A DNA stretch of 64,000 nucleotides from Streptomyces gilvus (GCF_022513565.1 NZ_JAKWBE010000027.1:56439-120438); one strand, 5' to 3'; positions 43,045 through 52,292 are shown, counted from the stretch's first letter. A program made the numbers and translations. The notes: generated from the sequence alone by a model not told the origin.

Positions 43045-45597
43045 GTGGCAGCCGAGACCCTCACGGTCGACCTGGGCACGGAGACGGGCCCCTTCCACGG
43101 CGGCGCGAGCGGCACGCTCTACGGCCTGTACGGCGACGGCGTGCCCAGCCGCGCGGTCGTCGAGGGCATGTACGTCCGCACGGTCGCCACCAAGGCCCAG
43201 GACGGCATCCAGCATCCCGGCGCCGACGCCCTGGAGATCCTTCCCTCCTTCGTCGCGGCCGGAGGCAAGGACGTGTACGTCTATGTCACCGACTTCCACC
43301 GCGGTTTCCCCTACGAATGGCCGGGCGCCACCGGCGAGGAGAAGCTCGCCACCCATCTGGAGATCGTCCGCCGCCAGGTCGAGCAGGCCATGACGCTCGG
43401 CGCGCTCAGGTCCCATCTGGTGTGGGTGCCGTTCAACGAGCCCGAGGGCAACATGTTCGGCAGCGGCGAGTGGAGCTACGACCAGGTCTCCTGGCACACC
43501 GAGCCGGGCCCCTACTTCGCCGCCTGGCAGCGGGCGTACCACCTCATCAAGGGCATCGACCCCGAGGCACGGATCGCCGGTCCCAACACCTGCATCCTCT
43601 ACCCGGAGGTCCGCGGCTTCCTGGAGTTCGCGCGCGACCACGGCGTACTGCCGGACGTGATCACCTGGCACGAGCTGTCCTCGCCGGACGAGGTCCGTAC
43701 GAACGTGGCCAAGTACCGCCGGATGGAGCGGGAGTTGGGTATCGGCCCGCTGCCCGTCAACCTCAACGAGTACGCGCACAACTACCACCTGTCCGTCCCC
43801 GGGCAGATGATCCAGTGGATCGCCGCGCTCGAGGAGTGCAAGGTCGACGCCGACATGGCGTACTGGAACATCGCCGGCAACCTCAACGACTCCGCGGTGG
43901 AGGCGAACAAGGGCAACGGGCAGTGGTGGCTGTTCAACGCCTACGGACAGCTGACCGGGAACACCGTGCAGGTCAGGGCGCCGCATCCCAACGTGCAGTA
44001 CACGCTGCAGGGCGTCGCCGCGCTCGACCGCGGCAAGCGGCAGGCGCGGCTGCTGTTCGGCGGTGCGAGCGGCGCCGCGGACCTGGTCTTCGAGGGCGTC
44101 GACGCCGAGGTCTTCGGCAGCCGTGTTCATCTGCGGCTGCAGGAGATCCCCTGGACGGGCCAAGTCGGCGCCGGCGCACAGCCCTTGCGGCTGCTGGACA
44201 TCGAACTGCCCGTCGTGGACGGCCGGGTGCGGATGCCGCTGGCCGACCTGGACGAGATGTCCGCCTACCAGCTGACCCTCGCGCCCGGCGGCAACGGCGC
44301 CACCCTCCTTCCCCCGTCGGTGCGTTGGCGGCACACCTACGAGGCCGAGGACGCGGCCCACACGGGCGGCGGCCACTCGGTCAACGGTCCCGAGGGCTCC
44401 CCGTCCGACGTCGACAAGTTCGCCACCTCCGGCGGCCGCCACGTCGGCGGCCTGCGCACCGGCTCCGACCTCGTCCTCGCCTTCGACGTGAAGGTCCCGC
44501 AGGACGGGACGTACGACCTCCGCGTCTTCGCCAACTCCCACAACCTGGCCGACCTGGTGCGCGAACAGGGGCCCACCAACGTCTTCCTGCGCGTCGACGG
44601 CGAGCAGCCCCGCGAACTCCGGCTGCCGCTCGGCTACAAGTGGGCCGTCTGGGGCCACACCGACACCCGCGTCCAGCTGACGGCCGGCCCCCACCGCATC
44701 ACCCTCGCCGCCCAGGACCCCGACCTCGGCGCGACCAAGGGCGACGCCGTCGTCGACAAACTGGATCTCGCCCTGCGTGCGAGCCGTCAACAGGACGTCT
44801 ACGACGCCGAGTTCGCGTCACTCGGCGGCGGGGCGCGGGCGAGTTACGAGGACCCGGGCGCCTCGGGCCCCGGTGCCGCCGTCCTCCCGCTCGGCGGCAC
44901 CGTCACCTTCTGGGTGCACGCCGAGGACGACGGCGAGGCGACGGTGACCGTCGATCTGCTCGGCCCCGGCGAGGGCACACTGTCCGTCAACGGCGAGGAG
45001 ATCGGCCCGGTGGAGCGCGGCCCCGTCCCCCTCTTCCTGGCCGGCGGCGTCAACAAGGTCACGGTGACCGGCACTTCGGGGCGCCTGGTCGTCGACCGTC
45101 TGCTGGTGGAGCCGTCGCGCGGCCTGCTGCCGAGCACGCGAGTCCCCGCCGCGGAAGGCACCCTGACCGGCACCGCGAAGGTGACCGCGTACCCCTACGC
45201 GACGGGCGGCAAGGCGGTCGACGGCATCGGAGCGGGCGCCGCGAACGCCCTCACGCTCACCGTCACCGCCGACCGCCCCGGCCGCCACGCCCTCACCATC
45301 CGCTACTCCAACGGCGAGCAGGCCCCGGCCACCCACTACAACCCGGACCCGGTCTGCCGGCACGCCGACATCTCGGTCAACGGAGCCGCCCCGCAGCGGG
45401 TCCTGTTCCCGACCACCTTCCACTTCGGCAACTTCTGGAACCTCTCCGTGCCCGTCACCCTGGACCGGGGCCCCAACACGATCACCTTCACCGCCGACGA
45501 ACTGCCCGACTTCGACGGCCGCACCAAGAACGCCCACGGACAGCGCTCCGCCCACGCCCCGGTGATCGACCGGATCACCGTGACACCGCTGGCCTGA
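43045..45597 (+). CDS. Clan-A glycoside hydrolase-like protein with CBM35/CBM6-like modules
   Basis: This 850-residue protein has an N-terminal (beta/alpha)8 domain (about 1-330). Glu132 in VPFNEPEGN is the presumed acid/base and Glu242 in NLNEYAHN the presumed nucleophile, a spacing typical of GH clan A (GH39/GH30/GH5-like). After a small beta domain (to about 430) come YEAEDAAHTGGG (about 433-580), a CBM35/6-like carbohydrate-binding module, and one or two further beta-sandwich modules. No signal peptide is visible from GTG43045 or nearby starts, so it is probably cytosolic or exported unconventionally. The substrate is unknown. Confidence 0.8.
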   Translation: MAAETLTVDLGTETGPFHGGASGTLYGLYGDGVPSRAVVEGMYVRTVATKAQDGIQHPGADALEILPSFVAAGGKDVYVYVTDFHRGFPYEWPGATGEEKLATHLEIVRRQVEQAMTLGALRSHLVWVPFNEPEGNMFGSGEWSYDQVSWHTEPGPYFAAWQRAYHLIKGIDPEARIAGPNTCILYPEVRGFLEFARDHGVLPDVITWHELSSPDEVRTNVAKYRRMERELGIGPLPVNLNEYAHNYHLSVPGQMIQWIAALEECKVDADMAYWNIAGNLNDSAVEANKGNGQWWLFNAYGQLTGNTVQVRAPHPNVQYTLQGVAALDRGKRQARLLFGGASGAADLVFEGVDAEVFGSRVHLRLQEIPWTGQVGAGAQPLRLLDIELPVVDGRVRMPLADLDEMSAYQLTLAPGGNGATLLPPSVRWRHTYEAEDAAHTGGGHSVNGPEGSPSDVDKFATSGGRHVGGLRTGSDLVLAFDVKVPQDGTYDLRVFANSHNLADLVREQGPTNVFLRVDGEQPRELRLPLGYKWAVWGHTDTRVQLTAGPHRITLAAQDPDLGATKGDAVVDKLDLALRASRQQDVYDAEFASLGGGARASYEDPGASGPGAAVLPLGGTVTFWVHAEDDGEATVTVDLLGPGEGTLSVNGEEIGPVERGPVPLFLAGGVNKVTVTGTSGRLVVDRLLVEPSRGLLPSTRVPAAEGTLTGTAKVTAYPYATGGKAVDGIGAGAANALTLTVTADRPGRHALTIRYSNGEQAPATHYNPDPVCRHADISVNGAAPQRVLFPTTFHFGNFWNLSVPVTLDRGPNTITFTADELPDFDGRTKNAHGQRSAHAPVIDRITVTPLA

Positions 45598-45610
45598 ACG
45601 GGCCGACGGC

Positions 45611-46366
45611 TCAGGGCTCCGCGTACACCCCGAACATCGCCCCCTGCGGATCCCGTAGCACCCCGATCCGCCGGACGTCCCCCAGGGACGTGGGCTCCAT
45701 CAGGACGGTGCCGCCCGCCGCGGTCGTCGTGGCCGCGGCGCCGTCCACGTCCGCCACCGCGAAGTACGGCAGCCAGTGCGGCGGCACCTCGTGCGGGAAC
45801 TTGTCGTCCATCGTCATCATGCCGCCGAAGTCGGCGCCGTCGACGCCCCACTGGGTGTAGTGCTCCGAGGCGTTGACGCTCCAGCCGAACACCGTCGTGT
45901 AGAAGGCCACCGCCCGCTCCGGGGCCCGGGTCAGCAGCTCGACCCAGCCCAGCGAGCCGGGCGCGTTGAACAGCCCGGCGCCCGGGAAGGACCGCGCCTG
46001 CCACATCTGGAACACCGCGCCCGTCGGATCGATCGCGACCGTGAAACGGCCGACGTCGAACACGTCCATCGGCCCGAGCAGCACCGTCCCGCCGGCCGCC
46101 GTGACCTTCCCGGCCGACTCGTCCGCGTCCCGCACCGCGAACGACACGTTCCAGGCCACGGGCTGCGACTCCTGGTAGAGCGGGGACAGCGCGGCCACCG
46201 CCACGTCCCCGAGGTGCGCGACCGAGTAGCCGCCCGCCTCCTGCCGGGGATCCGTCTCGGCACGCCAGCCGAACAGCTCCGCGTAGAACCGCTTCGCACC
46301 CTCCAGATCGCTGGTCCCCAGCTCCGTCCAGCAGGGTCCACCGGTCACCGGCTTGTCGAGCTTCAT
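45611..46366 (-). CDS. Two-domain VOC (glyoxalase-fold) protein
   Basis: This 251-residue protein is a tandem duplication of the vicinal-oxygen-chelate fold: domain 1 (about 8-125, GPCWTELGTSDLEGAKRFYAELFGW) and domain 2 (about 135-250, GWVELLTRAPERAVAFYTTVFGW). Many Streptomyces copies exist, some acting as resistance or detoxifying proteins; the metal ligands and substrate here are undetermined. It is convergent with the glycoside hydrolase gene, 13 bp apart. Confidence 0.9.
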   Translation of the reverse strand: MKLDKPVTGGPCWTELGTSDLEGAKRFYAELFGWRAETDPRQEAGGYSVAHLGDVAVAALSPLYQESQPVAWNVSFAVRDADESAGKVTAAGGTVLLGPMDVFDVGRFTVAIDPTGAVFQMWQARSFPGAGLFNAPGSLGWVELLTRAPERAVAFYTTVFGWSVNASEHYTQWGVDGADFGGMMTMDDKFPHEVPPHWLPYFAVADVDGAAATTTAAGGTVLMEPTSLGDVRRIGVLRDPQGAMFGVYAEP

Positions 46367-46499
46367 GGCGTTCCCTCCGCAGTGGATCCAAGGCCGGCCC
46401 TCTCCAGCACGCTAGTGCCGGGCCCGGTCCACGGCCATCCGGGCCAACCCCTCGCACCCGGCGCCACCGCCGCCGTACCCTCGGCTCCGTACCGCACCG

Positions 46500-46822
46500 C
46501 ATGGGGGCATCATCGAGGTCGACACGTCCCTGGCCCGCCCCGAACGGCACACCGAGCCGCGGGCCTCGCCGACGTCGGCAACCTCCACATCGCCCCGGCG
46601 GCGGGGGGCACGGCCCTGGAGCACCATCTCCTCGCCCAGGCCGCCGCCTGGCTCCGCCTCTCCAACATCGACCGTCTGCTCGCCTACGAGCCGTCCGACG
46701 ACGAAGCGGCGATCACCGTGCTGCTGGACGCCGGCTTCCGCGAACTGACCCGCACCGACCGCCACTGGGCACACCGTCCGGGCTCCCGCGGCCCGGATGC
46801 GGTTCAGATCCCCGGGCGGTAG
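46500..46822 (+). pseudogene. GNAT acetyltransferase remnant
   Basis: The later frame reads GLADVGNLHIAPAAGGTALEHHLLAQAAAWLRL, then DRLLAYEPSDDEAAITVLLDAGFRELTRTDRHW, the second half of a GNAT domain. The preceding bases continue a plausible protein only in another frame (EVDTSLARPERHTEPRA), so a frameshift near 46555-46570 is inferred. The acetyl-CoA loop (R/Q-x-x-G-x-G/A) is degraded to AAGGTA. Its end overlaps the convergent VOC gene. Confidence 0.65.
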
Positions 46823-47196
46823 CGGATCGGATGGTCCGCCGGCACCTCCACCAGGACGATCCGTGTTCCGTCGGGGTCCCTGATCCACAGTTCGATCAGG
46901 CCCCACGGCTCGTTCACCGGGGGCCGCTCGATCTCGACGCCCTTGGCGCGCAGCTCCTCGTGGGCCGCGTTCGCGTCCTCGACCTGGAGCCACAGCCGCA
47001 CGGCGGGGGAGCGCGCCGTGTCCGAGCGGCCCGAGACCTCCAGGAAGCCGCCGCCGAGGAAGTAGACCGTGCCGCGATCCGGTCCCGTGCCGAACTCGCG
47101 GTAGACGGGGAGGCCCAGCTGCTCGCCGTAGAAACGGCGGGAGCGCTCGGGGTCGGCGGGCTGGAGAAGGATCCGGCTGCTGAGAACGTGCACCAT
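46804..47196 (-). CDS. VOC (glyoxalase-fold) protein
   Basis: This 130-residue single-domain VOC protein starts MVHVLSSRILLQPADPERSRRFYGEQLGLPVYREFG and ends with WGLIELWIRDPDGTRIVLVEVP. Paired domains would form a dimeric metal or antibiotic binding site. It is unrelated in sequence detail to the two-domain VOC protein nearby. It is divergent from the GNAT gene at 47265. Confidence 0.9.
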   Translation of the reverse strand: MVHVLSSRILLQPADPERSRRFYGEQLGLPVYREFGTGPDRGTVYFLGGGFLEVSGRSDTARSPAVRLWLQVEDANAAHEELRAKGVEIERPPVNEPWGLIELWIRDPDGTRIVLVEVPADHPIRYRPGI

Positions 47197-47264
47197 GCGG
47201 CCCCAGGTTAGGGCGTTACCCTCGTCCTTGCCCGCGCCGCGCCACAGATCGGAGAGCCGCCCCC

Positions 47265-47804
47265 ATGGACACCGCCACCAGTGGACTGACCTTCCGCGAT
47301 GCCACGGACGCCGACGTGGACGCCCTGGTCGCGCTGATCGAGTCGGCCTACCGCGGGGACTCCAGCCGGGCCGGGTGGACCACGGAGGCGGACATCCTGG
47401 AGGGGCAGCGCACCGACCCCCAGGGCGTGCTCGCGGTCGTCAAGTCGCCGGACAGCCGGCTGCTGACGGTCGAGCGGGACGGCAGCGTCATCGCCTGCTG
47501 CCAGCTCGAACACCGCGGCGACCACGCCTACTTCGGGATGTTCGCGGTCAGCCCGGAACTCCAGGGCGCCGGCCTCGGCAAGGTGATCATCGCCGAGGCG
47601 GAGCGCGCCGCCCGCGAGAGCTGGGGCGTGCGCGAGATGCACATGACCGTGATCTCCGTACGCGAGGACCTCATCGCCTGGTACGAGCGGCGCGGCTACC
47701 GCCGTACGGGAAAGATGACGCCCTTCCCGTACGGCGACGAGCGCTTCGGCGTCCCGCAGCGCGACGACCTGCAGTTCGAGCTGCTGGTCAAGGAACTGGC
47801 CTGA
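47265..47804 (+). CDS. GNAT family N-acetyltransferase
   Basis: This 179-residue acetyltransferase reads LTFRDATDADVDALVALIESAYRGDSSRAGW, then the acetyl-CoA-binding region GMFAVSPELQGAGLGKVIIAEAE and MTVISVREDLIAWYERRGYRRTG. Length is complete. The acceptor is unknown. It ends 3 bp before the convergent phosphodiesterase stop. Confidence 0.92.
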   Translation: MDTATSGLTFRDATDADVDALVALIESAYRGDSSRAGWTTEADILEGQRTDPQGVLAVVKSPDSRLLTVERDGSVIACCQLEHRGDHAYFGMFAVSPELQGAGLGKVIIAEAERAARESWGVREMHMTVISVREDLIAWYERRGYRRTGKMTPFPYGDERFGVPQRDDLQFELLVKELA

Positions 47805-47807
47805 CGC

Positions 47808-48491
47808 TCAAGCAGTGAAGCGGGCGGTGCGCTTGATCTCCGGATAGTCGGTGGTCGCGCCGTCCAGCTGCAGCGCCCGGACGAGCCGCAGGTGGTCCTG
47901 CGTGTTCACCACCCAGCCGATGACCCTCAGGTCCGCCTTGCGGGCCTGCTCCACGACCTCCAGCGTGAGCCGGCGGATGTTGAGGCAGACCGTCGCCGCG
48001 CCCACCTCCACCGCACGGTCGACGACGTCGGTGCCGAACCGGCTGCCGACCAGCGCGGTCCGTACACCCGGCACCAGCCGGGCGATCTCGGCGACCGCCT
48101 CGTCGTGGAAGGAGGACACCTCCACGCGGGGGACGAGGTCCCGGTCCAGCATCACCTCGGCCAGCGCCCTGGCCGCCTGCACGTCCTTGATCTCGGCCTG
48201 CAGGGGAGCCTTCACGGCGTCCAGGACCTCCTCGAAGACGGGGACCCGTTCGCCGCGGCCCGCGTCCAGGGCGCGCAGCTCCTCGAGGGTCTTGTCCGCG
48301 ATCGCGCCGGTGCCGTCGGTCGTGCGGTCCACGTCGCTGTCGTGCATGACGACGAGGGCGCCGTCCTTGCTCAGGTGGAGATCGAGTTCGATGACGTCGA
48401 GGCCCGCCTGCTGGGCCGCGACGAAGGAGCGGAGGGTGTTCTCGGGTTCGACACCCATGACTCCGCGGTGACCGATGGTAAGGAAGTTCAA
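47808..48491 (-). CDS. Glycerophosphodiester phosphodiesterase
   Basis: This 227-residue GDPD-fold enzyme hydrolyses glycerophosphodiesters to glycerol-3-phosphate and an alcohol. The signatures are IGHRGVMGVEPENTLRSF with catalytic His8 and Arg9, VIELDLHLSKDGALVVMHD and LQAEIKD. No signal peptide is seen, so it is cytosolic. Confidence 0.94.
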   Translation of the reverse strand: MNFLTIGHRGVMGVEPENTLRSFVAAQQAGLDVIELDLHLSKDGALVVMHDSDVDRTTDGTGAIADKTLEELRALDAGRGERVPVFEEVLDAVKAPLQAEIKDVQAARALAEVMLDRDLVPRVEVSSFHDEAVAEIARLVPGVRTALVGSRFGTDVVDRAVEVGAATVCLNIRRLTLEVVEQARKADLRVIGWVVNTQDHLRLVRALQLDGATTDYPEIKRTARFTA

Positions 48492-48871
48492 GGTTCAACT
48501 CGCTTCCGTCGACGGCGGCTCGGACCCGCGGACCGGAGCGGACGGCCGAGCGGGCAGAGCCGCAGCCTAACGGCCCGGCCTGCCGATGAACCCGCTCGTA
48601 CACGGGGGATTGGGGTGACGTACGGGGCGGACCTGGCGGGTACCGGCTGGGCCGGTCACCCGGGCGTGGGCGAGTTGCGCGGGTATTGACCGGTGGCCGG
48701 TATCCGCCGGGGCGCATGTATACCCCGGTCCATCGCATCCACAGCATCCGGCAGGAAAAAATTCTGTGACGATGCGGGTAGGCAGGATAATTTCCCGAAG
48801 CTCCCCTTGCTGGGAGAAAGCTCGTATGTATACGGTCTCCTTACGCAAGCTTCTCCCGTGGAGGATGGGAC
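48492..48871 (+). other. 380-bp upstream region of the DUF6421 gene
   Basis: No gene is seen. A possible -10 GATAAT lies at 48786-48791 without a good -35, and TTGACC occurs near 48687. A small CTCCC-CTTGCT-GGGAG hairpin is at 48801-48816, and GGAGG sits 8 bp before ATG48872. Confidence 0.4.
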
Positions 48872-50290
48872 ATGACGGAAATTCTTGTGCAGGCGGCTTC
48901 GGGGGAGCAGGTTCCTCCCGCGACCAGGGTGGTCGAGCACCCGGCGTGGCCGGTGCTCAAGGATGCCGTGGAGCAGATCCGGCCATGGCAGTCCAAGGAC
49001 GGGTCGATCGACTTCGAGGCCGAAACCGCACCCGGACGGGCGGACGCCGAAGCCGCCGTCCGGCGTGTCGTGGAGGCGGTGCAGGAGCTCTCCCCGCTGC
49101 TGCAGCACGACGGCGCCTATCACGAGGCGCTGGTCAAGGACCTGCGCCGGTGGGCCGAGGGCGGCTTCCAGGTGCCCGACTTCCTGGACTCGCTGCTCGC
49201 CTTCCAGCCCGCCGCCAACCGCGCGGACGGCCTGCAGCACCTCGTCGTCTTCCCGATGTACACGCAGAACGGCAACCCGGACCGCAACCTGGAGGCGGTC
49301 GTGCTGCGCATGGTCTGGCCCGACTGGCTGGCCGAGCTGGAGCGCACCCGTTACGACAACCCGCTGTTCTGCGGCATCAAGTTCGAGGACTTCACGGCCG
49401 GGTACGACACCAACTCCGCCGTCCTCTTCCCGGAGACCATCGCCGTGCGCGAGGCGCCGGAACGGTTCTCCTGGGGCGGCATCTTCTGCGACCGCGAGGC
49501 CGCCCGCTTCCGCCGCGTCACCGACGCCGCCGTCGACATCCTGGGCCTGGAGCTGCCCGAGGACATCGCCGCGATGGTCCACGACCAGAAGCGCTGCGAG
49601 GAGGCCTTCGTCCTGTGGGACATGGTCCACGACCGCACCCACAGCCACGGCGACCTGCCCTTCGACCCGTTCATGATCAAGCAGCGGCAGCCGTTCTGGA
49701 TGTACGGCCTGGAGGAGCTGCGCTGCGACCTCACCGCTTTCAAGGAGGCCGTGAAGCTCGAGGCCGACGGCGTCCCGCAGGCCCGTGACGTGCAGTACGC
49801 GGTCCTGTTCGACCGCATGTTCCGCTTCCCGGTCACAGGCGAGCGCGTACGCAACTACGACGGCCTCGGCGGCCAGCTGCTCTTCGCCTACCTTCACAAG
49901 CACGACGTCGTCCGGTGGACCGACAACAAGCTCCACATCGACTGGCAGCGCGCCCCGCGGGTCACGAACGAGCTGTGCGCCGAGATCGAGAAGCTCTACC
50001 GCGACGGCATCGACCGTCCCAAGCTCGTCCACTGGTTCGCCGGCTACGAGCTGGTCTCCACCTACCTCGCCCCGCACCCCGGCTCCCGCTGGGCCAAGGG
50101 CCCCGACGCCCTCGACCTGAGCCAGCCGCCGAGGAAACTCGTCGATGACGTGCTTCCGGACGAGTTTCCGCTGAGCATGTTCTATGAGGCCCTCTCCAAG
50201 AAACTCAAGAACGTGATCGCCTCCACCAAGGGAATTCGCGGGGACGCTTCAGGTATCACCTTTGAGATCGGCGGTGCCAAGACCGCCTGA
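48872..50290 (+). CDS. DUF6421 family protein with element-derived C-terminus
   Basis: This 472-residue cytosolic protein of unknown function belongs to the Streptomyces DUF6421 group. A His/Asp-rich stretch near residue 250 (DMVHDRTHSHGDLPFDPFMIK) could bind metal. Residues 1-455 are normal high-GC coding; the tail from about residue 456 (RGDASGITFEIGGAKTA) has lower GC and begins exactly at the integrated element's end. The native tail is presumably ITAESAERVAA, now found at the end of the integrase gene at 57009-57045. The original operon was probably DUF6421, then the SDR, then the aldolase-like gene. Confidence 0.85.
   Translation: MTEILVQAASGEQVPPATRVVEHPAWPVLKDAVEQIRPWQSKDGSIDFEAETAPGRADAEAAVRRVVEAVQELSPLLQHDGAYHEALVKDLRRWAEGGFQVPDFLDSLLAFQPAANRADGLQHLVVFPMYTQNGNPDRNLEAVVLRMVWPDWLAELERTRYDNPLFCGIKFEDFTAGYDTNSAVLFPETIAVREAPERFSWGGIFCDREAARFRRVTDAAVDILGLELPEDIAAMVHDQKRCEEAFVLWDMVHDRTHSHGDLPFDPFMIKQRQPFWMYGLEELRCDLTAFKEAVKLEADGVPQARDVQYAVLFDRMFRFPVTGERVRNYDGLGGQLLFAYLHKHDVVRWTDNKLHIDWQRAPRVTNELCAEIEKLYRDGIDRPKLVHWFAGYELVSTYLAPHPGSRWAKGPDALDLSQPPRKLVDDVLPDEFPLSMFYEALSKKLKNVIASTKGIRGDASGITFEIGGAKTA
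50222..50232 (+). repeat. Left attachment core (attL)
   Basis: TCCACCAAGGG, encoding Ser-Thr-Lys-Gly in the DUF6421 frame, is identical to the right core. Sequences diverge immediately outside on both sides. Confidence 0.8.
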
Positions 50291-50319
50291 TCCAGCGGCC
50301 TCCACAGGCTCGCTGACCT

Positions 50320-50343
50320 GGCCCTCACCGCAAGGTGGGGGCC
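50320..50343 (+). terminator. Terminator after DUF6421 inside the element
   Basis: GGCCCTCACC-GCAA-GGTGGGGGCC makes a 10-bp stem with one G-T pair and a GNRA loop, followed by TTCGTC, 29 bp after the DUF6421 stop. It should insulate the element from host transcription. Confidence 0.7.
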
Positions 50344-50391
50344 TTCGTCATGTCCGGGACGGTCTACTACCGCACGCCGTACTCTCGAATC

Positions 50392-51570
50392 ATGAGCGCC
50401 ACCATCGGGGAACGGCTCCGAGAGATCCGCAAGCGGCGCGGCCTGAGCCAACGCGAGCTCGCCGACCTGTCCGGCGTGTCCCTCTCCCTCATCCGGAAGC
50501 TGGAGCAGGGCGAGCGCAGCGACACCCGCCTGGAGACTGCCCGGCAACTGGCCCACGCGCTGAAGGTGCCCACCACCCGGCTCGTAGCTGAGCACGCAGA
50601 GGCATCTGCGGACCCCGACACGATTGATCGCTGGGCGCCCGTGCACGCTGCGCTCGCGGCCCCTCCTGAGCCCGATGGGCTGGACGAGCCACCTACCTAC
50701 ACAGGCGTGCGAGACGCCCTCCTGGCGGCGACGCCCCTGTTCGCTCACGACCGCTTCGCAGAGCTCGGCGAAGCGCTCCCTCCCCTCCTCCGGGACGCCG
50801 AGCTCCTGGTCGAGGCCGACAGTAGAGCCCGACCGCTCCGCGCACGCCTGCTGGAGCTCACCGGATGGCTCATGACCCAGACCCGGCAGTTCGCCGCCGC
50901 CGAGATGGCCCTGGAGCGGGCCCTGGACGACGCCACCAGCCCCGTACAGAGTGCTTCGACCGTCAGCGTCCAGTGCTGGCTCCTGCTGCGCCGTGGAAGC
51001 CTCGCCAAGGCGCGCGAGCTGGCTGTCGAGTGGGCCGACGAGGTCGAACCCCGCATGTCCCGAGCCACGCCGGCCGAGCTGAGTGCCTGGGGGTGGCTCC
51101 TGCTCCGCATGTCAGCCGCGGCCATCCGCGACAACCGTCCGGGCGAGGCGGAGGACGCATTGCGCCTCGCGCACTCCGCCGCGGTGGCCTTGGGACGTGA
51201 GTGCACCCCCGAGGAGGACTTCCTACGTACCTTCGGGCCTGTCACGGTGGCTCTGAAGCGCACGGAGAACGCGATGGTGGCTGGCCAGCCCGACAAGGTG
51301 CTCACCCTGGCCTCTCGTATCCCTGCGGACAGCCTGAAGCCCACATCGAACAACCGGAACAGGCACCTGCTCGACGTCGCGAGCGCACAGACGCAGCTAC
51401 GGCAGTACGCCGAGGCCGTCGACACCTTCCAGAAGATTCGGGCCGGCTCCCCGCAGTGGCTCCCGAACCAGCGCTACGCCCGCGACATCCTCGGTCGCAT
51501 CGTGAGTAAGCGGCGGACCCTCACTCCTGACATGCGCGAGCTCGCCGACCTGGTGCATCTGTCGGTGTGA
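50392..51570 (+). CDS. XRE-family regulator with TPR-like domain
   Basis: This 392-residue regulator has an N-terminal Cro/C1 helix-turn-helix (IGERLREIRKRRGLSQRELADLSGVSLSLIRKLEQGER, residues 5-42) and a long helical C-terminal part resembling TPR repeats, as in actinobacterial XRE/TPR regulators of mobile elements and signalling. It probably controls the element. A -10-like TACTCT ends 6 bp before ATG50392 and no ribosome site is seen, so a leaderless transcript is possible. In-frame starts at 50335 and 50350 overlap the terminator and are less likely. Confidence 0.88.
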   Translation: MSATIGERLREIRKRRGLSQRELADLSGVSLSLIRKLEQGERSDTRLETARQLAHALKVPTTRLVAEHAEASADPDTIDRWAPVHAALAAPPEPDGLDEPPTYTGVRDALLAATPLFAHDRFAELGEALPPLLRDAELLVEADSRARPLRARLLELTGWLMTQTRQFAAAEMALERALDDATSPVQSASTVSVQCWLLLRRGSLAKARELAVEWADEVEPRMSRATPAELSAWGWLLLRMSAAAIRDNRPGEAEDALRLAHSAAVALGRECTPEEDFLRTFGPVTVALKRTENAMVAGQPDKVLTLASRIPADSLKPTSNNRNRHLLDVASAQTQLRQYAEAVDTFQKIRAGSPQWLPNQRYARDILGRIVSKRRTLTPDMRELADLVHLSV

Positions 51571-51576
51571 CACTTG

Positions 51577-51610
51577 TGGCACTTCCATCTGACGCTCCGT
51601 GAAAGTGCCA
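51577..51610. promoter_or_regulatory. Inverted repeat upstream of the small-gene set
   Basis: TGGCACTT and AAGTGCCA form perfect 8-bp arms separated by 18 bp, 36 bp before ATG51647 and just after the XRE stop. It could be the XRE regulator's operator; it lacks terminator features. Confidence 0.45.
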
Positions 51611-51646
51611 TCGACGCAAGGTAATCACGGCTCGTAACGTCGGATC

Positions 51647-51889
51647 ATGGCCACGAGAGAGACAGACGAGTTGGCCGTGGAGCCCCAGGGCTGCAAGCTC
51701 AAGTCCTTGGTGTGGGACATCGACAAGGATGTGCCAGGCGTAGTGATGGGGCACCACGGCGGGGATCGCGTGCAGCTTCGCGCAATCAGGGGCGGAAGGG
51801 AGTGGGACGCCACGCGAGTCCGGCGCCTGACGGGCGCGGAGCTGTCGCGGATCGAGCTCCGCAACCCTGACCTGAAGGTGGTTCAGTGA
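51647..51889 (+). CDS. Small element protein of unknown function
   Basis: An 80-residue protein reads MATRETDELAVEPQGCKLKSLVWDIDKDVPG, then ATRVRRLTGAELSRIELRNPDLKVV. It is mixed-charge, soluble and without a recognised domain. Small proteins of this look commonly follow XRE regulators in Streptomyces elements. Its stop overlaps the GTG of the next gene (GTGA). Confidence 0.7.
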   Translation: MATRETDELAVEPQGCKLKSLVWDIDKDVPGVVMGHHGGDRVQLRAIRGGREWDATRVRRLTGAELSRIELRNPDLKVVQ

Positions 51890-52125
51890 GCGGCCCAAAG
51901 GCGATCATCAGACACGAGACGTGGACGCTGACGCCCGATCGGGAGCCCGACGCCCCGCCGCTCAAGTACAAGATGCAGTGCGGGGTATGCGGCGACGCTT
52001 CGGACGAGTCCGGGGGGTGGAACGAACCGCAGGAGTGGGCCCTCGGGCACTCGGGACAGAACCCCTCGCACCCCTCATACTCCGAGGTCATCACCAGGCC
52101 GTGGCGCACGTACATGCACAACTGA
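51886..52125 (+). CDS. DUF7848-like small protein
   Basis: A 79-residue protein starts at GTG51886 (MSGPKAIIRHETWTLTPDREPD), has KMQCGVCGDASDESGG and ends WALGHSGQNPSHPSYSEVITRPWR. The C-x-x-C pair and late histidines suggest a zinc-ribbon-like fold, as in DUF7848 proteins of Streptomyces mobile elements. It is translationally coupled at both ends (GTGA before, TGATG after). Confidence 0.75.
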   Translation: MSGPKAIIRHETWTLTPDREPDAPPLKYKMQCGVCGDASDESGGWNEPQEWALGHSGQNPSHPSYSEVITRPWRTYMHN

Positions 52126-52229
52126 TGCGGCGATTACTCGGCCGGTGCGCCGGCCCCCTCCTCATTCTGACCATCGCCGCGTCGATCGGGTACGTCTTGG
52201 CCGCCGCCGACGTGGTCGCCAACCCCTGA
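52125..52229 (+). CDS. 34-residue single-TM protein
   Basis: ATG52125 overlaps the DUF7848 stop (TGATG). The product is basic at the start (MRRLLGRCAG) with one hydrophobic helix (PLLILTIAASIGYVLAAADVV). Coupling to the upstream gene and a following terminator support it as a real third gene. Confidence 0.6.
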   Translation: MRRLLGRCAGPLLILTIAASIGYVLAAADVVANP

Positions 52230-52292
52230 GACTGGCCCCGTTCGAGCATCGTTCCCCCGTGGCGCTCGGGCGGGGGCCGCCAACTCCGCAAA

